Positions 6,876-14,865 of a stretch of DNA of 33,564 nt are shown piece by piece. The notes under the pieces are model-generated. The model was not told the DNA's origin. It did no database searches and was given only the letters and a program-made list of their open reading frames with translations. The stretch is from Desulfobacterales bacterium (GTDB lineage Bacteria; Desulfobacterota; Desulfobacteria; Desulfobacterales; JAHEIW01), in the NCBI GenBank assembly GCA_030066985.1, contig JASJAN010000072.1, forward strand, positions 1 through 33,564, read 5' to 3'. Positions within the stretch are counted from its first letter, which is position 1; every line of letters begins with the position of its first letter. The position numbers and the translations under genes are program-made.

Positions 6876-8012
6876 CTACTGGTCCCGCGAGTTGGGATCT
6901 TCCAATGAGGTTTTGGTTTCATTGGGGTATATGACCAGCCGGTCACCCGGGTGTATGGGCTTTTTGCCATCCAGGCGGTTCCAGATGAGCAGCGCCGGCA
7001 GCGGCACATTGAAACGCTCGGCAATACTGGTCAGGTTGTCGCCTGTGCGAACCACATACACGCGCTCTTGATTCTTGGCCTGCCATTGTTGCACCATCTG
7101 TTTAAAGCGCGTCTCAAATCCGTCGGCACTCCCTTTTGGGATTAACAGCGAATGTGTACCGGCCGTCAGAAAGTGGCCGCGGATCTCCGGGTTCAGGTCT
7201 TTAATGGCCTTAAAATAGGTTTTGGCAGCCTGGGCGACAATTAGGATCGGCGTATCCTGAAAGCATTCAATCTGAATTCGATCAAACGCCAGTGGTGGAT
7301 AAAGGTCATCATCGCTGAATTGGAAGCCAAATCGCTCCGGATTCGTTAAAATTAATTTTGCAGCAATAATTCTGAAAACATACCGCTGGGTTTCAAGCGG
7401 CAGATAGAGCTGGTAATAATCCTCCGATTTTTGCGATACCATCTCGCTTTGTAGGCCGATTTCCCCCATATTGTAAGCAGCAGCCGCAAGCGTCCAGGAC
7501 CCCAGCATCGCATACAGCTCTTTAAGGTAGTTTATGGCCGCCTGAGTTGAGGCGAATATATTCCTGCGCTCATCGATATCAGCATTTATTCTAAGTCCAT
7601 ATTTAAGACCGGTGGATTTTAAAAATTGCCAGTAGCCAATGGCGCCTTTGCGCGAGCCGGCATGTGGGCGCAGTGCACTTTCAATAATGGCCATATATTT
7701 CAAGTCATCGGGCATGTTGTTTTCAGCTAGCATTTCTTCAATAATTGGCAAATAACGGGTGGAGCGCTTAATCCACAGCACCACTTGGGGTCGATCCCAG
7801 ATGGTTAACAGCAGTTCTTTTTCTAAACGCTCGCGCACTTCTTGAAGGTCCAGCGCCACGGGCTCACCGCAAAAATTAAGTGCTTGATCTAGTTTGATGT
7901 TTGCTATTAGTGAGGGCCAATCGGAAGGTTGCTGCATCTGCGGCTCCTGAGCGCTGCAGATGACCGCCCCGCCCATTAGGACCAACAATAGCATCAAAAA
8001 CGTGCGTTTCAT
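6876..8012 (-). CDS. Lytic transglycosylase with LysM domain (MltD-like)
   Basis: This 378-aa exported murein hydrolase starts with a signal peptide (residues 1-21, MKRTFLMLLLVLMGGAVICSA). The soluble lytic transglycosylase (SLT) domain spans about 85-215. The catalytic Glu is 111 in AIIESALRPHAGS, followed by GYWQF, AAINYLKEL and LAAAAYNMGE, all standard for family 1 transglycosylases. A single LysM peptidoglycan-binding domain (about 320-363) begins VYVVRTGDNLTSIAERF. The Cys at residue 19 lies in the signal region, but the lipobox is weak (GAVIC), so periplasmic or lipoprotein location is open. E. coli MltD has more LysM repeats. It is convergent with yhbY, only 21 bp apart. Confidence 0.92.
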   Translation of the reverse strand: MKRTFLMLLLVLMGGAVICSAQEPQMQQPSDWPSLIANIKLDQALNFCGEPVALDLQEVRERLEKELLLTIWDRPQVVLWIKRSTRYLPIIEEMLAENNMPDDLKYMAIIESALRPHAGSRKGAIGYWQFLKSTGLKYGLRINADIDERRNIFASTQAAINYLKELYAMLGSWTLAAAAYNMGEIGLQSEMVSQKSEDYYQLYLPLETQRYVFRIIAAKLILTNPERFGFQFSDDDLYPPLAFDRIQIECFQDTPILIVAQAAKTYFKAIKDLNPEIRGHFLTAGTHSLLIPKGSADGFETRFKQMVQQWQAKNQERVYVVRTGDNLTSIAERFNVPLPALLIWNRLDGKKPIHPGDRLVIYPNETKTSLEDPNSRDQ

Positions 8013-8160
8013 ATTCGCCTCAGTCTGTTTAAGATGGCTTGCGTGAAATTGCCTTTGACAGAAACGTCATAGCTGTTTGCCATTCCCGTCGCAGGCTTTT
8101 AACAGATGACTCTGAATGCTGTAAACAACTATCAACCAAATGACAACTGTCCCTAACGGC

Positions 8161-9138
8161 TTACGGATGAGACAGCCGCTGTGATGAATTTCCGGCGTAA
8201 ACAGAGACGGTGCGATCTTTGGCAAAATTGCTGAAAACAGCACTGAAGACAATCAGAAAACCACCGCATCCAAAGCGCCAACTGAAAATTTCACCTAGCA
8301 ATATAATGCCCAACAGGGACGTAAAGATCACTTCACTGGTCAAAATTAGACCGCCTTCCCAGCTTTTGCAATATTGAAAACCCTGATTCATCAGAAGCTG
8401 GGCGGCAAGGGCGCTAAAAACGATGCCGCCGATCATCAGCCATTCGATGGCGGATGTCGGCAGGTGTGGATCGCTGATAAACGCCGGAAAGGTGATCACA
8501 GCACCGATCAGGCAAAAATACAAATAAATGACGGTTGACCCGTTTGTTTCTCTTAATTTTTTGATTAAACAGACGGTCACACCGGCAAACATGCCGGATG
8601 TCAGACCGGCCGCCTGGCCCCATAGGCTGTCTGACAGTTGATAATCAAATAAGATCGCGGCACCGATCAGCGCGCCCAATACGCAGCCGATTTGGCCAAA
8701 TGAGATTTTTTCACCAAACAAAAGAAATGAAAAAAGGGCTGCAAAGGCTGGAAATGTAAAAAACAAAACCATGGCTGTCGATATTGGAATGTGCCGGATG
8801 GCGATGACAAGCAACAAAAAGGCGGTGGTGCCGGTCAAGCCCCGAATGATCATGAGTTTGAGGTTGCTGGTTTTGAAGGGATTTTGTTTCCATCCCATTA
8901 TGCCCATTAAAATAACCAGCCCCAAACCGAATCGGTAAAAGGCAATGTCCCAGACCCGGAATCCAGGTCCGGAAAGCTTGATGAGACCATCCACAACGGA
9001 GAATAAAAAAGCGGAAGCCAGCATTAAGCCCGTGCCTGTCCAGCGTCCAGAGCGCGAAATAGGCCAGGAACCCGTTGGCGCATCTCTGCGCTCAGCGGGC
9101 CTAGTGCTGTTGAGTTGGGCATGGCGGATATCGTTCAT
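8161..9138 (-). CDS. EamA-family (DMT) inner-membrane transporter
   Basis: This 325-aa protein has about ten hydrophobic segments arranged as two EamA repeats. The first begins TGLMLASAFLFSVVDGLIKL, and the second starts near WGQAAGLTSGMFAGVTVCLI. The repeat-end motif ALIGAAILF and the loop FFTFPAFAALFSFLLFGEKIS fit the drug/metabolite exporter superfamily. The substrate cannot be predicted. The N-terminus before the first segment (about 35 residues) is polar and lacks a clear ribosome-binding site, so the true start may be slightly downstream. The upstream half-GDT1 gene ends 16 bp before this ATG, so the two are likely one operon. The 148 bp up to the transglycosylase start hold nothing I recognise. 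Confidence 0.88.
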   Translation of the reverse strand: MNDIRHAQLNSTRPAERRDAPTGSWPISRSGRWTGTGLMLASAFLFSVVDGLIKLSGPGFRVWDIAFYRFGLGLVILMGIMGWKQNPFKTSNLKLMIIRGLTGTTAFLLLVIAIRHIPISTAMVLFFTFPAFAALFSFLLFGEKISFGQIGCVLGALIGAAILFDYQLSDSLWGQAAGLTSGMFAGVTVCLIKKLRETNGSTVIYLYFCLIGAVITFPAFISDPHLPTSAIEWLMIGGIVFSALAAQLLMNQGFQYCKSWEGGLILTSEVIFTSLLGIILLGEIFSWRFGCGGFLIVFSAVFSNFAKDRTVSVYAGNSSQRLSHP

Positions 9139-9154
9139 TTGCCGGCGCTTTGTG

Positions 9155-9445
9155 TTAGAGGGCGTTTGTGGTGCGCATCGAAGAGTACAATGTTAACAGT
9201 CCCACTATAACAAAGAAAATTCCGGCTCCGATTCTGATATAGTTTGTGGGAACGACCCGGCTGATCCCGGCACCGAAAACTACGGCGATCAATGAACTGA
9301 GCACCAGGGCGCCAGCGGAACCTAAGAATACAGAGATTCGCGAGTTACAATCAGCTGAAAAGCAAAATGTTGCCAGTTGGGTTTTGTCACCCAATTCAGC
9401 CAGAAAGATCAAACCAAAGGTTGTCAGCAGTATTTTGAAATCCAT
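9155..9445 (-). CDS. Half-size GDT1/UPF0016 family cation transporter
   Basis: This 96-aa protein has three hydrophobic helices and the family signature EXGDK(T/S): Glu17-Leu-Gly-Asp20-Lys21-Thr22 in the first helix. Members (TMEM165/GDT1, MneA) move Mn2+ or Ca2+. Full-length members carry two such repeats; this one has a single repeat and would have to dimerise or pair with another half. Start 9445 (MDFKILL) is preferred over the ATG four codons upstream because GAGGA is well spaced for it. It probably heads a two-gene operon with the EamA transporter. The CAGGTGTC inverted-repeat element lies directly upstream. Confidence 0.85.
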   Translation of the reverse strand: MDFKILLTTFGLIFLAELGDKTQLATFCFSADCNSRISVFLGSAGALVLSSLIAVVFGAGISRVVPTNYIRIGAGIFFVIVGLLTLYSSMRTTNAL

Positions 9446-9472
9446 CGGGTTCCTCATAGATGAAAAAGTTTT

Positions 9473-9590
9473 CAGGTGTCAGGTGTCAGATTCTGAATTT
9501 CAGAATTGGTCTTGGTGCCTTTTATATTTAATCATCACTGAATAAATTTGCGGTTATGATGTGTCCTAAATTGCCCTGACACCTGACACC
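9473..9590. repeat. CAGGTGTCAGG-type inverted-repeat element
   Basis: The left arm CAGGTGTCAGGTGTCAG (9473-9489) is complementary over 15 bp to the right arm CTGACACCTGACACC (9576-9590). The 86-bp interior starts with a small perfect hairpin TTCTGA-ATT-TCAGAA. It has no reading frame. Relatives occur at 18113-18188, 18581-18656, about 21930-22076 and 28010-28137. Confidence 0.85.
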
Positions 9591-9598
9591 AGTTATAT

Positions 9599-10480
9599 CT
9601 ATAATGCCCTTAGATATTCCGGTTTCAACGGGACTTTGCCTTTCAAGGCCTCGTCAATCAACTCCAATGTGGTCTCCTTGTCCTTTGGAAACCGGGCTCT
9701 GATCGGCAGATAATTTGAAGCGTGATTGGCATGGAAAAGCCCCCGGGTCAAGTGGGTGCTGGCGATCATGGTTCTCAGCTCCGCCAGCATTTCCTGCGGT
9801 TCAATCAGGCGAAATTTTCCGGAGACATACGCCTGATGAAGGGCGGTATCCGGTATGAGCATCAGGCTCAGGGCGCCAATGTAGTCAGGGTCCATTTCGG
9901 AAAGGACGCGCCCGGTTTCCTTTGCATGGACCTGAGAACGCTCTGGGCCAGCGATCCCCAAAAGAACGGTAACCGAAAGCTTGAAGCCGGCTTCTTTGGC
10001 TTTGCGACCCATGGCAATCATCTGTTCGGCGGTGGCCCCTTTGTTTATGTTCTTTAGTGTGATGTCGTCGCCGGTTTCCAAACCCATATACACGATTCCC
10101 ACCCCATGCGCTTTGAGCGCCTTGAGCTCATCGATCGTTTTCATTTTCAAGGCCTTGGCATTGGCATACAATCCGACCCGTGTTACCCAGGGCAGCTGTT
10201 TTTCAATTTCTTTTAGAATTTTTAGCAGCCTTTTTTGGGGAATGATGAGCGCATCGCCATCGCATAAGAATACCCGGCGCTGCCGACGGCAGTGTTGCGC
10301 TGCAAAGGCAATGTCTTCCATAATGATGGCATCGGGCTTTATCCGAAAACGTTCGCCTTTGTAGGTTCCGCAAAAGGTACATTTATTGCGTGAACAGCCG
10401 ACGGTCACCTGCAGCAGAATGCTGTTGGCCTCGCTGGGCGGTCGTATTATGTTGCCTTCATAATGCATGCGGTTTAACAT
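9599..10480 (-). CDS. Radical SAM protein (Elp3/coproporphyrinogen-oxidase-like)
   Basis: This 293-aa enzyme has the cluster motif C29-x4-C34-x2-C37 in GCSRNKCTFCGTYK, so it should bind a 4Fe-4S cluster and S-adenosylmethionine. The core is about residues 20-230: VFLCDGDAL, RVGLYANAKAL and GIVYMGLETGDD match successive strands of the radical SAM barrel, with VLLGIAG later. The conserved opening MHYEGNIIRPPSEA suggests that the second Met (residue 5) may be the true start; neither start has a good Shine-Dalgarno sequence. The substrate is unknown. A CAGGTGTC repeat begins just past its stop codon. Confidence 0.87.
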   Translation of the reverse strand: MLNRMHYEGNIIRPPSEANSILLQVTVGCSRNKCTFCGTYKGERFRIKPDAIIMEDIAFAAQHCRRQRRVFLCDGDALIIPQKRLLKILKEIEKQLPWVTRVGLYANAKALKMKTIDELKALKAHGVGIVYMGLETGDDITLKNINKGATAEQMIAMGRKAKEAGFKLSVTVLLGIAGPERSQVHAKETGRVLSEMDPDYIGALSLMLIPDTALHQAYVSGKFRLIEPQEMLAELRTMIASTHLTRGLFHANHASNYLPIRARFPKDKETTLELIDEALKGKVPLKPEYLRAL

Positions 10481-10566
10481 TCCATCTGAGAATTTAACGG
10501 ACTGAATTTCGCATCAGTCCGAACTTTGGCTTTTATATGTTTGTGGCGGTCATAGCAACTGTTTTC

Positions 10567-10863
10567 TTAAGCAGCACCGGGAGGAGGCTCGTCAGCATCA
10601 TCGCCGATACATGTTTTTTCGAGCAGATCATCTTTAAGGTAGTCATAAAGGCTGCCGTGGAAAGAACACTTGATGGCCTCTTTGATTTTTTTTATCAGAT
10701 ACTCACTGATAGCTGCTTCACCGTCAATTTTAAGGCGAAACGCAATGAGCCGCTGTAATTTTTTGTCCTGTTTGTCACGATCCGGCACCATCCGCATGAC
10801 GCGTTGGAATGTCATCTGAAAGGGACCATCCTGTTCTTCAATCGAAATGATCTTGTCTGTCAT
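10567..10863 (-). CDS. Small conserved protein, function unknown
   Basis: This 98-aa soluble protein has no motif I recognise. It is helical in character (QDKKLQRLIAFRLKIDG, AISEYLIKKIKEAIKCSF) with a proline- and acid-rich end (DDADEPPPGAA). GGAGA a few bases before the ATG supports the start. It reads the same way as the radical SAM gene downstream, with an 86-bp gap, so they may be co-transcribed. Confidence 0.65.
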   Translation of the reverse strand: MTDKIISIEEQDGPFQMTFQRVMRMVPDRDKQDKKLQRLIAFRLKIDGEAAISEYLIKKIKEAIKCSFHGSLYDYLKDDLLEKTCIGDDADEPPPGAA

Positions 10864-10892
10864 GGCTATTTCTCCATCGGGTTGGCCAGTTT

Positions 10893-11010
10893 GCCGGTTG
10901 AGCCCGTTGGGCCCGTTAAGAAAGAAGCATGTTTTAAATTATGGTTGATCGGCTTTCAGCAGGCTAATCCCTTTTCATATGGACCGTTAGTCAGCAACGG
11001 GCTAACCGGC
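10893..11010. repeat. CCGGTTGAGCCCGTT-type inverted-repeat element
   Basis: The left arm GCCGGTTGAGCCCGTTG (10893-10909) matches the complement of the right arm CAACGGGCTAACCGGC (10995-11010) with one extra base. The interior of about 85 bp is non-coding. A sister element lies at 15889-15994. It fills the gap between two small minus-strand genes. Confidence 0.8.
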
Positions 11011-11019
11011 TATCCGCTA

Positions 11020-11244
11020 TTACTGGTTGCCAAAGCCATTTTGTCCACCACAATCCGGGCATGTCCAGGTAATACCATTGCAGGACATTCCCCACATGTT
11101 TTCTTGCATGCAGTCCTGGCAAATACTGAAGCCGCAACGGCACGTCCAGCAAAATCGAAATGTCGACTTACAGCAATCGCAATCGTAGGATTTGAGACGT
11201 CGGCGCCGCTGGCGATATCCGGAATTTGTAGCCGGCACTTTCAT
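11020..11244 (-). CDS. Small cysteine-rich putative zinc-ribbon protein
   Basis: This 74-aa protein has 13 cysteines, in pairs that suggest two or three metal sites: CDCC (about residues 22-25), CWTCRC (32-37), CQDC (42-45), a single Cys and CPDC near the end. The N-terminus is very basic (RQRRRRLK). No enzyme motif is seen. The start codon lacks a clear Shine-Dalgarno sequence. Regular cysteine spacing argues that it is real. Zinc binding is inferred; nucleic-acid or protein contact is possible. Confidence 0.65.
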   Translation of the reverse strand: MKVPATNSGYRQRRRRLKSYDCDCCKSTFRFCWTCRCGFSICQDCMQENMWGMSCNGITWTCPDCGGQNGFGNQ

Positions 11245-11475
11245 GATTGTTGTTTTAAATCTTAAGTGTTATAGAGACCCATGCCCGGTTCCGGTGGCGT
11301 AATATCTGCCTGAACCGGAATATATTCAGCGGACATGCAAAGGGTGCCAAAAAAGTAATTCAATCCAGAATATATGTCAAATTTGCTAAAATGTGACATC
11401 TGTATCTGACCGTGACAAACGGGTTCAAAATCGATGGTTTAACCGCACTTGGCAATCAATGGTATTGAGAAATCT

Positions 11476-14154
11476 ATGAAAGAAGAAAAAACGATATATT
11501 TAATCGACGGTACCGCATACATCCATCGCGCCTACCATGCCATCCGGGGATTATCCAATTCAAAGGGACTGCCGACAAATGCCACCTTTGGATTTGCGCG
11601 AATGATGTTAAAGCTTATCGAAGATCGCCAACCGCAGTATGCCGGTATGTTCTTCGATGCCAAGGGCCCTACTTTTCGGCATGAAATGTACACAGAATAC
11701 AAAGCCAATCGTCCACCCATGCCCGACGATATGGCCGTTCAAATTCCGTATATCAAAGAAGTTACAGCGGCTTTGCAATTTCCGATTATAGAGATGCAGG
11801 GTTTTGAAGCCGATGACCTGATCGGAACGGTTGCCCGGATTGCTGAAAAGAAAGGTTTTTCGGTCGTTATTGTGACCGGTGACAAGGATTTTATTCAGCT
11901 TGTGACCGAGCACACCCTGATCTGGGATCCTATGAAGGAAACCACCATCGATACCGCCTTTGTCAAGAAAGCCTATGGCGTCGAACCGCAGCAGATGATT
12001 GATGTCTTGGGACTGGCCGGTGATACATCCGACAACGTTCCCGGGGTTCCGGGAATTGGCCAGAAAACAGCACTGAATCTAATCCAAAACCACCAGAGTA
12101 TACTCAAATTATACGAAAAGGTTGACACCATCACCGCTAAGAAGCAACGCGAAAACCTGATTCGTTTTCGGGATCAAGCTTTTTTAAGCCGGGATCTGGT
12201 CACGATTGACATCGACGCTCCTATTTCCACTGATCTGGCGGATTTTAAAATCGGCCCGGCGGACACCGATACACTTTCAGCCCTGTTTCAGACCCTCGAG
12301 TTTCGGCAACTACAGCACGCCCTTTCTCAGAAGGCCGACTTAAGCGACAAAAATTACCAGCCGATTTTAACCCAAGCAGCGCTTGATCGGCTGATATCTC
12401 GTCTGACATCGGCCCGCATATTTGCCCTGGACACTGAAACGACTTCTCAAATCCCAATGCAAGCGCGGCTGGTGGGGCTGTCATTTGCCCTGCAGCCCAA
12501 CGAAGCGTTTTATATTCCCTGTGGTCATGATTATCTTGGCGCACCGCAGCAATTACCGCTATCTGACGTGTTAAAACAGCTCGGACCTGTATTGTCTGAT
12601 CCGAGTATTAAAAAAGTCGGCCAAAATATAAAGTATGATTGGATTGTTCTGACCCGCCATGGCGTCAAGCTCGATGGTGTCGTTTTTGACACCATGGTCG
12701 CATCTTACCTGCTAAATCCATCCAAACGCGCTCACAATCTGGACCAGATCGCTCTGGATTTTTTAGGCCATAAAACCATTCCCTATCAGGACGTCGCCGG
12801 CAAAGGCAAAAACGCTTTATCCTTTAATCAGGTGCTATTGGAAAAAGCAGTGCCGTACGCCTGCGAGGATGCCGACATCACCCTGATGGCCAAGGATGCT
12901 TTGATGTCTCAATTGCAGGCGATTGATCTGCAACAACTGATGGAAACCGTCGAGATGCCCTTAGTGCCAGTCCTGATGGATATGGAAATGATCGGCACCT
13001 GTGTCGATATCGACCGCCTACATGAACTGTCTAAATCCTTTGCACATCAACTTGAAGGGCTGGAGGCCAGTATTTACGGTCTTGCCGGAGAAGAATTTAA
13101 CATCAAATCCTCCAAGCAGTTGGGCAACATTTTGTTCAACAAACTGCAATTGCCGGTATTGAAAAAAACCAAAAAGAAAACTGGTTATTCGACCGATGTG
13201 GATGTATTAACTCGCCTGGCTGAAGAACATGAAATGCCAGCCCTCATATTAAAGCATCGCACACTGTCCAAACTTAAATCAACTTATGCTGACGCCCTGG
13301 CTGATCTGGTTAATCCCGAGACCGGCCGTATTCATACATCCTTTAATCAAACCGTAACGGCTACTGGCCGCTTAAGCAGCTCTGACCCAAATTTGCAAAA
13401 TATACCCATTCGCAGCGCGGAGGGCATGGAGATCCGCAGGGCTTTTGTGCCCCGCAAAGGCTGGAAACTGGTATCAGCGGATTATTCCCAGGTGGAATTG
13501 CGCATCTTGGCACATTATTCCGATGACCCCATTTTGATTAAAGCGTTTTTGGAAAACGAGGATATTCACGCACGTACCGCCAGCGAGGTTTTTCAAGTGC
13601 CTGCTTCAGATGTGACAACCGAGCTCAGGCGGCAGGCTAAGGCCATTAATTTCGGTATTATATATGGAATGAGTGCCTTTGGGCTTTCTAAACAGCTTGA
13701 TATCGGACAAAAGATGGCGCAAACCTATATCGATCATTATTTTGCCCGCTACACCGGTGTGAAGGAATTCATCGACAAAACGCTTGCAGAGGCCCATCAG
13801 TCCAAACGCACCAGCACGCTTTTGGGACGTATTCGTCTGCTGCCGGATATTGGCAGTCGCAACCATGTCGTACGGCAGGCTGCTGAAAGAACAGCGATTA
13901 ATACACCGATACAAGGGACCGCTGCCGACCTCATTAAGCTGGCAATGATCAAAGTGGCCAGTACCATCAAAGATAAAAACCTTAAATCCGCTATGCTGCT
14001 CAGCGTTCACGATGAGCTCATTTTCGAGGTCCCACCGCAAGAACTGGACGAACTGTCAACTCTGGTCAAAGAAATAATGGAAAGTGTCTGGGAGCTCAAA
14101 GTGCCCCTCAAAGTGAACTTGGCGCTGGGCGACAACTGGGCTGAAGCCCACTAA
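11476..14154 (+). CDS. polA: DNA polymerase I
   Basis: This 892-aa enzyme fills gaps and removes primers in repair and lagging-strand synthesis. The 5'-3' nuclease (about residues 1-290) shows LIDGTAYIHRAYHAI, EADDLIG, VTGDKDFIQLV and GDTSDNVPGVPGIGQKTA. The proofreading domain (about 305-480) keeps DTET near 318, NIKYDW and YACEDAD, so 3'-5' exonuclease looks active. Polymerase motif A (DYSQVELR, near 670), B (RRQAKAINFGIIYG, near 720) and C (VHDE, near 845) are intact. The frame is open back to a TTG at 11449, but ATG 11476 is the likelier start. The upstream 230 bp hold a weak ATGTCA/TGACAT inverted repeat (11374-11399), with no clear promoter. Confidence 0.97.
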   Translation: MKEEKTIYLIDGTAYIHRAYHAIRGLSNSKGLPTNATFGFARMMLKLIEDRQPQYAGMFFDAKGPTFRHEMYTEYKANRPPMPDDMAVQIPYIKEVTAALQFPIIEMQGFEADDLIGTVARIAEKKGFSVVIVTGDKDFIQLVTEHTLIWDPMKETTIDTAFVKKAYGVEPQQMIDVLGLAGDTSDNVPGVPGIGQKTALNLIQNHQSILKLYEKVDTITAKKQRENLIRFRDQAFLSRDLVTIDIDAPISTDLADFKIGPADTDTLSALFQTLEFRQLQHALSQKADLSDKNYQPILTQAALDRLISRLTSARIFALDTETTSQIPMQARLVGLSFALQPNEAFYIPCGHDYLGAPQQLPLSDVLKQLGPVLSDPSIKKVGQNIKYDWIVLTRHGVKLDGVVFDTMVASYLLNPSKRAHNLDQIALDFLGHKTIPYQDVAGKGKNALSFNQVLLEKAVPYACEDADITLMAKDALMSQLQAIDLQQLMETVEMPLVPVLMDMEMIGTCVDIDRLHELSKSFAHQLEGLEASIYGLAGEEFNIKSSKQLGNILFNKLQLPVLKKTKKKTGYSTDVDVLTRLAEEHEMPALILKHRTLSKLKSTYADALADLVNPETGRIHTSFNQTVTATGRLSSSDPNLQNIPIRSAEGMEIRRAFVPRKGWKLVSADYSQVELRILAHYSDDPILIKAFLENEDIHARTASEVFQVPASDVTTELRRQAKAINFGIIYGMSAFGLSKQLDIGQKMAQTYIDHYFARYTGVKEFIDKTLAEAHQSKRTSTLLGRIRLLPDIGSRNHVVRQAAERTAINTPIQGTAADLIKLAMIKVASTIKDKNLKSAMLLSVHDELIFEVPPQELDELSTLVKEIMESVWELKVPLKVNLALGDNWAEAH

Positions 14155-14174
14155 TTGGTTTTAATTGACAGAAA

Positions 14175-14351
14175 CTACCCTTTTTCTTCACTTGATGAAG
14201 GCACTGCCTGGCCTTTGACCGTATCATACACCGTACCGTAGATGTTTTTAAATGAATCCGTAAAACCGGCCGGTGATATGCGTCCCCCTTCTATGAATTT
14301 GACAACAATTTCCTTGGTGGCTCTTAATATTTGTTCGTCTAATGAGGCCAT
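14175..14351 (-). CDS. 58-aa conserved small protein
   Basis: I translated this from the minus strand. It begins MASLDEQILRATKEIVVKF and ends SSSEEKG. AAGGAG sits seven bases before the ATG, which strongly supports a real gene. It is predicted soluble and helical, with a short conserved-looking GRISPAGFTDSFKNIYGTV block. Similar small proteins in sulfate reducers are, from memory, sometimes labelled TraB-like, but nothing here supports a conjugation role. It ends 21 bp from the polA stop, convergent. Its upstream side is the 14372-14490 repeat, which may contain or have displaced its promoter. Confidence 0.75.
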   Translation of the reverse strand: MASLDEQILRATKEIVVKFIEGGRISPAGFTDSFKNIYGTVYDTVKGQAVPSSSEEKG

Positions 14352-14371
14352 ATACGCTCTCCTTCTTTGAA

Positions 14372-14490
14372 TGAAAATTAATGCGAAATAAACTAATATT
14401 AAATAACAGCATCACAATCTTGTTGGAACGGTGCGACAAGATACCAGCTAAAGTTAACGGATGAAAATCATTTCATCGCATTAATTTTCA
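14372..14490. repeat. MITE-like element, 14-bp terminal inverted repeats
   Basis: TGAAAATTAATGCG (14372-14385) and CGCATTAATTTTCA (14477-14490) are perfect inverted ends of a 119-bp AT-rich, non-coding element. About 100 bp of it recurs at 14612-14710, exactly 240 bp further on. Confidence 0.85.
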
Positions 14491-14504
14491 CCCTTCGGGC
14501 GAGC

Positions 14505-14592
14505 CGGAGGCTTCCATTTGCTGCGTTATTAAGGGCGAGGCATAGCGTGACTATAGCCACGCCCTTAAGTGCCTTGCATATGGAAACCTCCG
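14505..14592. repeat. Long nested hairpin element
   Basis: Three stems nest inside one another. The outer is CGGAGGCTTCCAT with ATGGAAACCTCCG (one mismatch), the middle TTAAGGGCG (14529-14537) with CGCCCTTAA (14560-14568), and the inner GCGTG with CACGC. The 88-bp unit is flanked by the two copies of the TGAAAATTAATGCG element. A short CCCTTCGGG hairpin lies just to its left (14491-14499). Confidence 0.85.
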
Positions 14593-14611
14593 ACCCGTTC
14601 AAAACCAGATA

Positions 14612-14710
14612 TGAAAATTAATGCGAAATAAACTAATATTAAATAACAGCATCACAATCTTGTTAGAAAGGTACGACAATATACTAACTAAATATAATGA
14701 ATGAAAATAA
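14612..14710. repeat. Second, truncated copy of the TGAAAATTAATGCG element
   Basis: The first 55 bp are nearly identical to 14372 onward and then diverge. The right terminal inverted repeat is missing, so this copy is incomplete. With the first copy it brackets the nested hairpin at 14505-14592. Confidence 0.8.
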
Positions 14711-14865
14711 TTAGTTGTCTCTGCTGCTGTGGGTGGCGGCATTGTGTTGAGCCTACAATAGCTATCAATGAATATCGTTGATTTGACAACGTAAAAATTA
14801 TTATTTATTTAATACCATCGTTAAGATCAACCGATTTTGTCATCACACTTGGCGTTGTTTTGACG

